The translations under genes and the position numbers were made by a program. This document shows positions 1 through 7,262 of a DNA stretch of 12,541 nt, in pieces. Below the pieces are notes generated by a model that saw only the letters and a list, made by a program, of their open reading frames with translations, was not told the origin of the DNA and made no database searches. Source of the DNA: Campylobacterota bacterium. Lineage in GTDB: Bacteria > Campylobacterota > Campylobacteria > Campylobacterales > SZUA-545. The stretch covers positions 1 to 12,541 of the forward strand of contig PWVP01000242.1 in NCBI GenBank assembly GCA_003561815.1. The letters run 5' to 3'. The first letter of the stretch is position 1; each line of letters begins with the position of its first letter.

Positions 1-415
1 CAGCACCAGAGGCGATCGAGGAGCCGCCGATCTTAATATCCGAGCTGCTGCTTCCAATGCGGTTGAAGTTGATGTAGTCAATCTTAAAGGTGCGGGTGTC
101 CAGGTAACGCAGAAGAAGCAGATTCCCCTCAAGCGAATGGTGGAAGTTGGCCCGCTGAAGCATAAACTCCAGCGCCTCAGTGGCACTGGCCGATCGGAGG
201 GTCACATACCCCAGCCGTGCGCGCTCAAAGCGCTCTAGCGTCTGCTCCCCCTCGAGCGAGAGCGAGAGGTGACACGCCTCGGTGATGTTCAAAACCGCCT
301 CTTTTAAAGCGATGGGCTCTTTGATGGTGACATCAAAGCGCTGCCCCGGACAGATGTTGCCCAGCAGAACGCTGGCGCTCCAGAAAAATAGACACACTCC
401 CCCTGAAACTCTCAT
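1..415 (-). CDS. mshL: MshL-like secretin, N-terminal part (3' end off window)
   Basis: Outer-membrane secretin of an MSHA-type IV pilus or pseudopilus system; only the first 138 codons are in the window. The ATG (413-415) overlaps the TGA of the upstream gene as ATGA, so translation is probably coupled. Residues 1 to about 20 are a hydrophobic signal peptide. Residues about 25-105 resemble the short secretin/TonB N-terminal (STN) domain: alternating strands, then an ATEALEFMLQ helix and a GNLLLLRYLD strand. The following stretch, RTFKIDYINFNRIGSSSSD, closely resembles the segment after STN in MshL-type secretins (RTF.vDYl...R.GSSS). The channel-forming secretin domain would lie beyond the left edge. 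Gene order (MshI-, MshJ-, MshK-like genes immediately before it) favours MshL over PilQ or GspD. Confident as a secretin, fairly confident as MshL. Confidence 0.82.
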   Translation of the reverse strand, partial: MRVSGGVCLFFWSASVLLGNICPGQRFDVTIKEPIALKEAVLNITEACHLSLSLEGEQTLERFERARLGYVTLRSASATEALEFMLQRANFHHSLEGNLLLLRYLDTRTFKIDYINFNRIGSSSSDIKIGGSSIASGA

Positions 416-807
416 GGACTCTCCGTTTTGTTGAGTATCTGCCGCTCTGTCAGCGGGGCGATCGTCACACGAACCGTCCGTCCGCCCCGCTCCAGATAGA
501 CCGCATCGGATGCGACCTGTGTCACCTGATAGCCCGCCACCAGCTCGCCAGCACTCACCCAACGGCCGTTTATCAATGCGCGTTCACCCATGATGGAGTG
601 AAGCTGTGGTGGCGGCACAACCTCTCTGCGGGTAGGCGCACGCTGAGCGGGCGGCACGAACGGGTTGACAAAGCGGGGTACGGGCAGCTGAGGCGCGCGC
701 TCAATCACATCGGCGAGGCGATCGATACGCTCCTTTTGGCGCGGATCGAGCGCCTGTGCCGCCAGAAGGGTACTCATCAGGGCCAGAAGGGCTATCAGAC
801 GCAGCAT
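412..807 (-). CDS. MshK-like pilus assembly periplasmic protein
   Basis: Protein of 131 residues, unrecognisable by motif alone but in the mshK position, directly before the secretin. It has an N-terminal hydrophobic signal or anchor (LIALLALMSTLLAAQA), a charged and then proline-rich linker (about residues 20-70), and a small all-beta C-terminal domain (about 72-122, with INGRWVSAGELVAGYQV and VYLERGGRTVRVTI). That arrangement is typical of MshK, PilP and GspC-type proteins that link the inner-membrane platform to the secretin. The ATG at 807 shares its A with the upstream TGA (TGATG); a GTG one codon earlier (810) is possible but less likely. The stop overlaps the mshL start. Assignment rests mostly on architecture and position; sequence conservation in this family is weak. 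Confidence 0.68.
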   Translation of the reverse strand: MLRLIALLALMSTLLAAQALDPRQKERIDRLADVIERAPQLPVPRFVNPFVPPAQRAPTRREVVPPPQLHSIMGERALINGRWVSAGELVAGYQVTQVASDAVYLERGGRTVRVTIAPLTERQILNKTESP

Positions 808-1436
808 CACTGAACCCCCCAGAGTGCCAGACGCACCTCAAAGCGCAGCCGGTGGCCGCCCGCTAGCTCCAGCCGCTCGATCTCAGAGAGCTTCTCACCA
901 CTCTCCAGCTGGTAGAGATAACGCATCACCCGATCAAAGCCGCCTTCGCCTTTGAGCTCAACCGCCATCGCCGGCCAGAACCCCTGTTCGGCTGGAACGA
1001 TGCGGTTTTCAAAGCGATCGAGATCCACCTGCAAACGCTGCGCCTGCTGCGAGAGCCAGTCCAGATGGGCCGCCCACTGCTGCGGCGTAAAGTGCAGATG
1101 CTTTAATCCTAGAATCTTCGCCTGGATATACTGCTCTAAGAGCCGCTCCTGCTCGTGTGCCGCCCTTAGCTGCCCGATCTCCGCCTCCAGATGGCCCAGA
1201 TCGTCCTGCGCACCATCGAGGCGGTACTGGCTGAGCTGACGGGTGATGCGCTCAAGCTCGCTCTGGCTCTGGCTCTGATAGGCCGATGCGGCCGGCGCGA
1301 GAAACTCAAAGGTGACATAGAGCGGCAGCGCGGCAGCCACCAGCATAAAGAGAAGCTGCTCGCTTCTCTTTCGAGCAGAGAGCGCCTCATCGAGTTTGGC
1401 CATGAGGTGATCAAATTTCAGTCGTAAACGGCGCAT
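807..1436 (-). CDS. MshJ-like pilus assembly inner-membrane protein
   Basis: Protein of 209 residues with a single membrane segment near residues 27-47 (LLFMLVAAALPLYVTFEFLA) after a basic cytoplasmic N-terminus. A long coiled coil follows (about 55-105, rich in E, Q, L and R), then a C-terminal alpha/beta domain (about 130-209). This is the layout of MshJ, PilO and GspM, bitopic proteins that form the inner-membrane platform with the PilN/GspL partner. The gene lies between the MshI-like and MshK-like genes. The ATG shares its A with the upstream TGA (TGATG); a TTG at 1439 is an alternative start. No catalytic motif is expected or seen. Assignment is from architecture and order. Confidence 0.7.
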   Translation of the reverse strand: MRRLRLKFDHLMAKLDEALSARKRSEQLLFMLVAAALPLYVTFEFLAPAASAYQSQSQSELERITRQLSQYRLDGAQDDLGHLEAEIGQLRAAHEQERLLEQYIQAKILGLKHLHFTPQQWAAHLDWLSQQAQRLQVDLDRFENRIVPAEQGFWPAMAVELKGEGGFDRVMRYLYQLESGEKLSEIERLELAGGHRLRFEVRLALWGVQ

Positions 1437-2953
1437 CAAAAGCCCACCTTTAGGGTGCTGTAATAACGCCCCCCCTCTTTTTCGATCAGGCCCATCTCCA
1501 CCCGGTGGCGCTGGCCGACCAGTCGGTTGACCAGATCGGTAATACGAGTATCGGCTTGCGAGTGCACCTCAATCAGAAGGCGCCCCTCCTCCCAAAGCAG
1601 CCGATCGACATAGACCTGCGCGTTTTGCAGATCGGAAAAGAGCGAGGCCAGGCGGATGGAGAGGGGATCTTGCGCGACCCTTTTTTGGTGCACCTGCTCG
1701 AGTAGACTCTGTGCCGCGCGCCGCTCCTCACGGGTGCGCTCACGGCGATCACGGGCAGCATCACGCTCCTGAACAAGTGCATCCATCCGCCGCTGCTGCG
1801 CCTCAAAGTCGCTGCGGGTCTGACCCAGATCGGTCAAGGCGCGCTGGGCTTGAAACTGCTGATAGCCCCCCAGAGCGTAGTAGGCGCCCGGCCAGAGGAT
1901 CGCCACCAAAAGACCGGCTGCTGCTAGCGCAACCAGTCGGCCCGCTGGACGCTTTAAGAAGGCATCAGGGCGCTGCTTGTGGCTGATATTGAGCGGATTG
2001 GCCGGCAGGCCCGCCGCCCGGTTGCTCCCCTCTAGGAGTGCCAAAATCGCCATCTGATCCACATAGGCATCGCCCTGGAGATAGAAGGGGGTCCAGAAGT
2101 TAAACTCAAACGCCTCAATCTCCAGCACCTCTTGAGCCAGGTTCTCCACCCCGGCAATCGGCCCGGCACTGCTGCCGATAAAGATCCGATCAAACCCCTC
2201 AAAACCCGCCACGCGACTCAGATAGAGCAGGATGTTTTGAACCCCTGAGAGCGACTTGGTGAGCAGTTCGCGCAGATCCAGAAGCTGCGCCTGCTCCTCA
2301 GGGGTGTAGTGGGCCGGATCGACCCCCTTGTCGACCAGAAGCCGGAAAAACGCCTCCCGCTCGGGGCGATCACGGCTGAGCAGCGCATACTCATCGAGTA
2401 GCTTGATAAGTCCCATCTCCTGCTGCTTGCTATAGACGAAACTGCCCTGATCAAAGAGGCTGATACTCAGGTGATCGGCCTGAAAGTAGAGAAAGATATC
2501 CCGCTTGGGCTCCAGGATCTCGGCATGATAGAGCGCATAAGGAAGTGTCGAGAGGGGTAAAGCGGCATCGATATAGGGCAGCTCTTCATAAAGAGCCCCC
2601 AGCGCATGGGACAGCGCACCACTGGAGGCGGCAAAGGCACTGATGCTCAGCATCCGCTCCTCGCCCGCCTTGGGGCGCCTGGAGTAGACCATGCGGTACT
2701 CCAGCATCGGGTTGAGCCCCGCATCCTGGAACATTTTAATCTCAACCGCTTCATCGAGCTGCTCAGGGGTCAGATCCCGCTGAAGCTCAAACTGATAGGC
2801 GATCAGCTCCCGATCATCCACCACGGCGATCACCGCATCCGATTGCGATGCCGCCTTGGCCGAGCAGTGTTCTAAGCTGGTCCCCTGAATAGCGTAGCCG
2901 TGCTCAAGCTCGTGCGGCAGCAGTGCGGCCACACGGGCAGACGATTGGGTCAA
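1436..2953 (-). CDS. MshI-like (PilM-PilN/GspL-type) pilus assembly protein
   Basis: Bitopic protein of about 505 residues combining a cytoplasmic actin-like N-terminal half with a PilN-like periplasmic half. Residues 1 to about 330 alternate strands and helices as in PilM/GspL actin-like folds (for example DAVIAVVDDRELIAYQFEL near the start and GFDRIFIGSSAGPIAGVENL near 260). A membrane helix lies near 337-358 (LVALAAAGLLVAILWPGAYY). It is followed by a coiled coil (about 362-425, rich in R, E and Q) and a C-terminal alpha/beta domain. It would anchor the pilus assembly ATPase to the platform. I chose TTG 2953 because AAAGGAGG (2958-2965) sits 4 bases upstream and overlaps the previous gene's TAA. 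An in-frame TTG at 2980 would overlap the upstream gene and lacks such a site. Function is firm at family level, less so for the exact start. Confidence 0.75.
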   Translation of the reverse strand: MTQSSARVAALLPHELEHGYAIQGTSLEHCSAKAASQSDAVIAVVDDRELIAYQFELQRDLTPEQLDEAVEIKMFQDAGLNPMLEYRMVYSRRPKAGEERMLSISAFAASSGALSHALGALYEELPYIDAALPLSTLPYALYHAEILEPKRDIFLYFQADHLSISLFDQGSFVYSKQQEMGLIKLLDEYALLSRDRPEREAFFRLLVDKGVDPAHYTPEEQAQLLDLRELLTKSLSGVQNILLYLSRVAGFEGFDRIFIGSSAGPIAGVENLAQEVLEIEAFEFNFWTPFYLQGDAYVDQMAILALLEGSNRAAGLPANPLNISHKQRPDAFLKRPAGRLVALAAAGLLVAILWPGAYYALGGYQQFQAQRALTDLGQTRSDFEAQQRRMDALVQERDAARDRRERTREERRAAQSLLEQVHQKRVAQDPLSIRLASLFSDLQNAQVYVDRLLWEEGRLLIEVHSQADTRITDLVNRLVGQRHRVEMGLIEKEGGRYYSTLKVGF

Positions 2954-2957
2954 GAAG

Positions 2958-2965
2958 CCTCCTTT
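2958..2965 (-). promoter_or_regulatory. Shine-Dalgarno deciding the MshI-like TTG start
   Basis: Minus-strand AAAGGAGG overlaps the TAA stop of the csd6-like gene and precedes TTG 2953 by 4 bases. The arrangement is nearly identical to the era/csd6 junction. The spacing is a little short, but no other start nearby has a better site. Confidence 0.55.
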
Positions 2966-3953
2966 AGTGCTCCAGAACAATCACAAAGCGATCGCCCTCC
3001 TGACGAAGATAGAGCTCTTTTGTGCGTGCAGACTGGTGGCTGGGTGCCCAGTAGTCCTGGAAGTAGCGCACCCGATAGATCACCTCCCCAAGCGAGTTGG
3101 GGTAAGGGGCGATCTCGATATTGCTAAAGCCGATCCGTTTGTCTTCACCCCGCTCAAAGATGGTCCGCTTCATCCGATCGAAGGGGGCGCGGGGCATACC
3201 GTCGTGCCGGGTGAAGTCGTCGCTATAGAGCGCCAGGTAGGGCTCGATGTCGTTGGTCTTCCAGTAGTAGCGCCACTCAAAGAGAAGAGCGAGAATCTGG
3301 GCCAGATGGGTATCGTCCGCCTCTAGCTTCCCCTCTTCGTTGATCATCATAATGATCTGATCGCGGCTGACACGGGCATCCAGCGCCACCAGCTCGTCGT
3401 TATCGATCACCACACACCCCTCGGAGTTCTCATTCTCACGCGCGCCGTTCAGAGGGAGGCCGTGCAGCCAGATGCCGTGTCCGGTCTTGCCCAGTTTGCG
3501 ATCGTGAAGATTGGGGTAGTTGGTCGTCAGGGCGATGGGGCCGTAGTAGGGATCGAGCTGGTGGGTGTCTTGTGCCAGGCGACTGGTGATGCGGTAGGTG
3601 CCCACCGGGGTTTTGAGATCCCCCTCGACAAACTTATCCCCCTGGGCATCACCCAGCGTGGCATTATACTCCCCCTCTTTGATGAGCCGCCCCCCCTGAT
3701 AGTCGTAAAAAACCATCCGCTCAGCGGCCTTATCGACGATCAGAAGGTGCTTTCGCGGCTCCTCATAGTACCCAAAGCGGGTATCGATCGCCTCAAGGCG
3801 ATCGAGCCAGTAGAGGGGGTCAGAGAGGCGCTGATTGGCCTTCTGTTCCAGCGCCTCAATACCGCCCTCGCGGTAGACCGAAACCCAGTCGCTTGCCCCC
3901 AGCGAGCCGATCGAAAACAACACCAAAAAAACCGCTACTTTACACCTAAGCAA
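2964..3953 (-). CDS. csd6: Csd6/Pgp2-like L,D-carboxypeptidase (YkuD + NTF2 domains)
   Basis: Exported peptidoglycan enzyme of 329 residues. In Helicobacter (Csd6) and Campylobacter (Pgp2), relatives trim muropeptide tetrapeptides to tripeptides and are needed for helical cell shape. After a signal peptide (about 1-21) and a helical region comes a YkuD domain (about 50-205) with the catalytic motif: H164 in GIWLHGLPLNG and C180 in NSEGCVVI. The 16-residue H-to-C spacing is the one I recall for Csd6. The C-terminal part (about 218-329, FEWRYYWKTNDIEPYLALYS onward) is the NTF2-like domain that distinguishes this group from plain L,D-transpeptidases. It follows era as in H. pylori. TTG 3953 is preferred because AAAGGAG (3962-3968) lies 8 bases upstream and the product then begins with a clean signal peptide. 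ATG 3983 is possible but would overlap era by 17 bases. Confidence 0.87.
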   Translation of the reverse strand: MLRCKVAVFLVLFSIGSLGASDWVSVYREGGIEALEQKANQRLSDPLYWLDRLEAIDTRFGYYEEPRKHLLIVDKAAERMVFYDYQGGRLIKEGEYNATLGDAQGDKFVEGDLKTPVGTYRITSRLAQDTHQLDPYYGPIALTTNYPNLHDRKLGKTGHGIWLHGLPLNGARENENSEGCVVIDNDELVALDARVSRDQIIMMINEEGKLEADDTHLAQILALLFEWRYYWKTNDIEPYLALYSDDFTRHDGMPRAPFDRMKRTIFERGEDKRIGFSNIEIAPYPNSLGEVIYRVRYFQDYWAPSHQSARTKELYLRQEGDRFVIVLEH

Positions 3954-3961
3954 TGGCGAGA

Positions 3962-3968
3962 CTCCTTT
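3962..3968 (-). promoter_or_regulatory. Shine-Dalgarno deciding the csd6 TTG start
   Basis: Minus-strand AAAGGAG, whose first two As are the last two bases of the era TAA stop, stands 8 bases before TTG 3953. The upstream ATG at 3983 has no comparable site, so this element favours the TTG as the true start. Confidence 0.65.
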
Positions 3969-4860
3969 ATTCACGGTAATCATACCCCAACTTCTTTAGA
4001 AACTGCTTGTTTTTGCTCCAGCCGGGCTCAACGCGCACCTGCAGATCGAGATAGATTTTGCGTTGGGAGAGGGCGGCCATCTTCTCTCGAGCCGATCGGC
4101 CAATGCGCTTAATCGCGCTGCCCCCCTTGCCGATGACAATCCCCTTTTGGGAGGTTTTCTCCACGATGATCGTCGCGGTGATCACATCGACACCCCGCTT
4201 CTCCTGAAACTGCTCAATCAGAACATCCGCCCCGTAAGGGATCTCATCACTTAGCCCCTCAAAGAGCGCCTCACGAATCATCTCCCGGTAGATCTCGCGC
4301 ATACTCTGGGTGGTGAGATCGGCCGGATCGTAGTAGAAGGGCCCCTCGGGCAGATGGTTGGCCACCTCATCCACGAGCGCTTTGAGGTTATCACCGCTGG
4401 TGGCACTGATGGGCAGCAGTGCTAAAAACCGATCCTGAAAGGGTTGATAGCGCGCCACGGCGGCCAGCCTCTCCTCGTGGGTGTGGTGATCGGCTTTGCT
4501 CAGCACCAGAATATGGGGGCGATCGCCGGCCAGGCGCAGAAACTTCTCGTAGTTCTCAACCCCATCGCTCATATCGGCCAAAAAGAGAATCAGATCGCAG
4601 TCGCTCACCGCCTTAAGCGCCTCGGCGAGCATGAAGCGGTTGAGCTCACGCTCCTTTTCGTGCAGGCCGGGGGTGTCCACCAGCACGATCTGGGTCTGCT
4701 CATCGCGCATCAAGATCACCAGCTGCCGCTTGCGCGTGGCGTTGGCCTTCTGGCTCACCATCGCGATCCGTTCCCCCAAAAGGGCGTTTATCAGCGTGCT
4801 CTTGCCCGCATTGGGCCGTCCGACCACCGCGACGAAACCGCTTTTTTGGGGTGTCGTCAT
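3967..4860 (-). CDS. era: GTPase Era
   Basis: Ribosome-assembly GTPase of 297 residues that binds the 3' end of 16S rRNA during 30S maturation. The GTPase domain has G1 GRPNAGKST (14-22), a probable G2 threonine at T42, G3 DTPG (62-65), G4 SKAD (121-124, where NKxD is the textbook form) and G5-like SATSG near 155. The C-terminal KH RNA-binding domain carries GIVIGKGGSAIKRIG near 240-255, and the protein ends in the usual FLKKLGYDYRE-type tail. Length and domain order are normal for the family. The start at MTTPQKSGF overlaps the hslU TGA as ATGA; longer in-frame starts upstream lie inside hslU and add non-homologous sequence. Confidence 0.96.
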   Translation of the reverse strand: MTTPQKSGFVAVVGRPNAGKSTLINALLGERIAMVSQKANATRKRQLVILMRDEQTQIVLVDTPGLHEKERELNRFMLAEALKAVSDCDLILFLADMSDGVENYEKFLRLAGDRPHILVLSKADHHTHEERLAAVARYQPFQDRFLALLPISATSGDNLKALVDEVANHLPEGPFYYDPADLTTQSMREIYREMIREALFEGLSDEIPYGADVLIEQFQEKRGVDVITATIIVEKTSQKGIVIGKGGSAIKRIGRSAREKMAALSQRKIYLDLQVRVEPGWSKNKQFLKKLGYDYRE

Positions 4861-6191
4861 AGGATGTACCGCGCCGTATCCTGGTGGGCGATCAGATTGG
4901 CCAGCTTCTCTTCGACAAGATCCGGTTCGATGCACACCTGCTGGCCGCTCTGCTCATCGGCGCTAAAGCTGACATCCTCCAGCACCCTTTCGAGCACCGT
5001 GTGCAGCCGTCTGGCACCGATATCTTCGGTCTTGTCGTTGGTCTCTTTGGCCAGTCGGGCCAGGGTGGCGATCGCCTCATCGCTAAAGAGCAGCTCCACC
5101 CCCTCTGTCTGCATAAGCGCCTGATACTGCTTGATCAGCGAGTTTTTCGGCGTGGTGAGAATCTGGTGCAGATCCCGCTCGCTCAGAGGGGTGAGCTCCA
5201 CGCGCAGGGGAAAGCGCCCCTGCAGCTCGGCGATCAGATCGCTAGGTTTAGAGACATGAAACGCCCCGGCGGCGATAAAGAGCACATGATCGGTTTTGAT
5301 CGGGCCGTATTTGGTCTGTACCGTGCTGCCTTCGACGATGGGGAGCAGATCGCGCTGAACCCCCTCTTTGCTCGGATCCCCCTGGCGACCGCCGCTACCG
5401 GTGGGTACGGCGACCTTATCCATCTCGTCCAGAAAGATAATGCCCCCCTCCTCGGCCCGGCGCACCCCTTCGCGGCGCACCTTCTCCATGTCTAAAAGCC
5501 GCTCACTCGCTTCGGCTTTGAGCAGATCTTTGGCCTCTTTAACCGAGACCTCCTTTTTCACCGGTGCGTTTGCGCCCCCCATCATTTTGCTAAAGGACTC
5601 CTGGAGCTTCTGCAGCTCGGGGGGCATCTGATCGCTGCTCATAAACTCCACCTGGGTTTTAGGGGAGACTTCGATGGTGACCGTGAGGTGATCCACCTCC
5701 CCTTTAGCCACCCGATCCATCATCCGTTTCAGCGAAGCGTCGTACTGGGTGAGCTTCTCCTGGCTGGCCCCCTTAGGTAGCGGCGGCAAGATCTCTTTAG
5801 CGATGCGCTCGATGATGTAGCGCTCCAGCTCGGGCTCCTGGTTTTCCAGCTCCTCCTCGCGCACGATGCGCACCGCCTCCATCACCAGATCGCGCACCAT
5901 CGACTCCACATCGCGGCCCACAAAGCCCACTTCGGTGTATTTGGTCGCTTCCACCTTAATAAAGGGCAGACGCATCATCCGCGCCATGCGCCGGGCGATC
6001 TCGGTTTTGCCCACACCGGTAGGGCCGATCATCAGAATGTTTTTGGGCAGCACCTCCTGGCGCATCTCACCCTCAAGCCGCATGCGGCGCCAGCGGCTGC
6101 GTAGTGCTAGCGCGATCGCTTTTTTCGCCTCGGCCTGACCGATAATAAAGTCATCCAGATAGGTGACAATCTCTTTGGGGGTCATCTCCAT
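4857..6191 (-). CDS. hslU: HslU, ATPase subunit of the HslUV protease
   Basis: AAA+ unfoldase of 444 residues that feeds substrates to the HslV peptidase in the cytoplasm. Visible features: N-terminal MTPKEIVTYLDDFIIGQ; Walker A GPTGVGKT (56-63); pore loop GFVG (89-92); intermediate I-domain (about 110-240); Walker B IIFLDEMDK (about 250-258); a sensor/arginine region with ELQGRFPLRVEL; and sensor-2 region with GARRLHTVLERVLED. The C-terminus RYIL matches the conserved HslU tail that docks into HslV. hslV lies 4 bases upstream and era overlaps downstream. The start at 6191 has only a weak ribosome-binding site, so coupling from hslV is likely; an ATG two codons later (6185) is possible. Confidence 0.96.
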   Translation of the reverse strand: MEMTPKEIVTYLDDFIIGQAEAKKAIALALRSRWRRMRLEGEMRQEVLPKNILMIGPTGVGKTEIARRMARMMRLPFIKVEATKYTEVGFVGRDVESMVRDLVMEAVRIVREEELENQEPELERYIIERIAKEILPPLPKGASQEKLTQYDASLKRMMDRVAKGEVDHLTVTIEVSPKTQVEFMSSDQMPPELQKLQESFSKMMGGANAPVKKEVSVKEAKDLLKAEASERLLDMEKVRREGVRRAEEGGIIFLDEMDKVAVPTGSGGRQGDPSKEGVQRDLLPIVEGSTVQTKYGPIKTDHVLFIAAGAFHVSKPSDLIAELQGRFPLRVELTPLSERDLHQILTTPKNSLIKQYQALMQTEGVELLFSDEAIATLARLAKETNDKTEDIGARRLHTVLERVLEDVSFSADEQSGQQVCIEPDLVEEKLANLIAHQDTARYIL

Positions 6192-6195
6192 GGGT

Positions 6196-6738
6196 TTAGG
6201 CTTTCAGGGTGAGGGTGTTGATATGGGTGTTGGTGTAGATACAGATCTCACCGGCAATCTGCAAAGACTCTTTCACCAGATGCTCAGGCTCCAGCGTGGC
6301 GTGGCGTTTGAGCGCGCGCGCCGCGCTAAGCGCGTAGGTTCCGCCGCTGCCGATCGCGGCGATCATGCCATCTTCGGGCTCGATCACATCGCCGTTTCCA
6401 CTCAGCACAAAGAGGTGTTTGGTGTTGAGCACCAGCATCATCGCTTCCAGGCGGCGCAGGTACTTATCCTGCCGCCACGCTTTGGAGAACTCCACGGCGC
6501 TTTTGAGCAGATCGCCCTTTTGGCCCTCTAAAATCCGCTCAAACATATCAAAGAGCGTAAAGGCATCGGCCGTCGCTCCGGCAAAGCCGCTGAGCACCTT
6601 GCCGCCACCCAGCGTGCGGATCTTGATGGCGTTGTTTTTCATCACCGTATGGCCCAGGCTCACCTGTCCGTCGCCGCCGATCACCGCCAGATCGTCGGTA
6701 CGGTAGGCCAGAATCGTCGTGGCGTGGAAGCTGGTCAC
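6196..6738 (-). CDS. hslV: HslV, peptidase subunit of the HslUV protease
   Basis: N-terminal nucleophile threonine peptidase of 180 residues, related to proteasome beta subunits. The catalytic block ATTILAYR is followed by GGDGQVSLG, LSGFAGATADAFTLFD and RRLEAMMLV, then IAAIGSGGTYALSAARAL, all HslV hallmarks. The predicted start is GTG at 6738, overlapping the rplI TGA as GTGA. This leaves six residues before the nucleophile threonine (T7), where E. coli HslV has only the initiator Met. From memory, Helicobacter HslV has a comparable short extension. No start codon lies closer to T7, so the extension must be removed to expose the active threonine. Confidence 0.95.
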   Translation of the reverse strand: MTSFHATTILAYRTDDLAVIGGDGQVSLGHTVMKNNAIKIRTLGGGKVLSGFAGATADAFTLFDMFERILEGQKGDLLKSAVEFSKAWRQDKYLRRLEAMMLVLNTKHLFVLSGNGDVIEPEDGMIAAIGSGGTYALSAARALKRHATLEPEHLVKESLQIAGEICIYTNTHINTLTLKA

Positions 6739-7178
6739 TGGCCGATCACCTCAACCTGAAACTTCGGATGCAGACCGTGGCCGAGTTTGGCGCTGATCTC
6801 ATAGAGGCCGGTTGCTTTGATCGCCCCATCCATCTCGATATCTTTCTTATCGATGCTAAAGCCCTGCGCGGCGAGCGCTTCGGCGACATCCTCTTTTTTG
6901 AGCGCGCCAAAAAGCGAGCCGTTGGCCCCCATCTTTTTAGCGATGGTCACCTTGACCCCTTCGAGCTTTTTGGCCAGGGCCTTAAGCGCCTCCAGCGCCT
7001 CGCGCTCGGCCTCTAAGCGCGCCTTCTCCTGCGCCTTAAACTGCTTAATCACGCCATCGGTGGCCAGCTGCGCCAGACCTTTATTGATCAAAAAATTTTG
7101 ACCATAGCCATCTTTGACCTCTTTGAGCTCCCCGGCTTTTCCGAGGTTTTTCACATCTTTGAGTAGGAGTACTTTCAT
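6735..7178 (-). CDS. rplI: 50S ribosomal protein L9
   Basis: L9 of 147 residues, a two-domain protein that bridges the ribosome surface and helps maintain reading frame. The N-terminal domain MKVLLLKDVKNLGKAGELKEVKDGYGQNFLINKGLA fits the L9 signature (only GYGQNFLI-KGLA of it is diagnostic). A long connecting helix rich in A, E, K and L (about 45-75) follows, then the C-terminal domain with GSLFGALKKEDVAEAL and a final HPKFQVEVIG strand. AAGGA lies 6 bases before the ATG. It is the first gene of the nine-gene minus-strand run; its stop overlaps the hslV start. Confidence 0.97.
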   Translation of the reverse strand: MKVLLLKDVKNLGKAGELKEVKDGYGQNFLINKGLAQLATDGVIKQFKAQEKARLEAEREALEALKALAKKLEGVKVTIAKKMGANGSLFGALKKEDVAEALAAQGFSIDKKDIEMDGAIKATGLYEISAKLGHGLHPKFQVEVIGQ

Positions 7179-7217
7179 GGTGCGTCCTTAAGTCGATCGT
7201 TTCGCTTCCTAGTCTCT

Positions 7218-7226
7218 ATCGTAGCA
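7218..7226 (-). promoter_or_regulatory. Candidate extended -10 promoter for the rplI operon
   Basis: Minus-strand TGCTACGAT is an extended -10 box (TGn followed by TACGAT, close to TATAAT). The predicted transcription start is near 7211, giving a leader of about 32 bases before the rplI ATG. No good -35 box is visible at the usual distance, which is common for Campylobacterota vegetative promoters. It is the only obvious promoter for the nine downstream genes. Confidence 0.5.
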
Positions 7227-7247
7227 CACCTTCGCTTTTGGGATTTG

Positions 7248-7256
7248 TGGTAAAGT
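7248..7256 (+). promoter_or_regulatory. Candidate extended -10 promoter for the NlpC/P60 lipoprotein gene
   Basis: Plus-strand TGGTAAAGT fits an extended -10 (TGn, then TAAAGT). With normal spacing, transcription would begin at about 7263, which is the A of the lipoprotein ATG, implying a leaderless or nearly leaderless mRNA. No Shine-Dalgarno is visible before that ATG. No clear -35 box is seen. Confidence 0.35.
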
Positions 7257-7262
7257 TCGGCC

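Noticed and set aside
3462..4112. Long open frame on the plus strand opposite csd6 and era (216 codons)
   Set aside because: It lies entirely antisense to two confidently identified genes, has no ribosome-binding site or recognisable domain, and long antisense frames are expected in GC-rich DNA.
4444..5124. Long open frame on the plus strand opposite era and hslU (226 codons)
   Set aside because: Antisense to conserved genes, with low-complexity Ser/Arg-rich translation at its end and no family resemblance.
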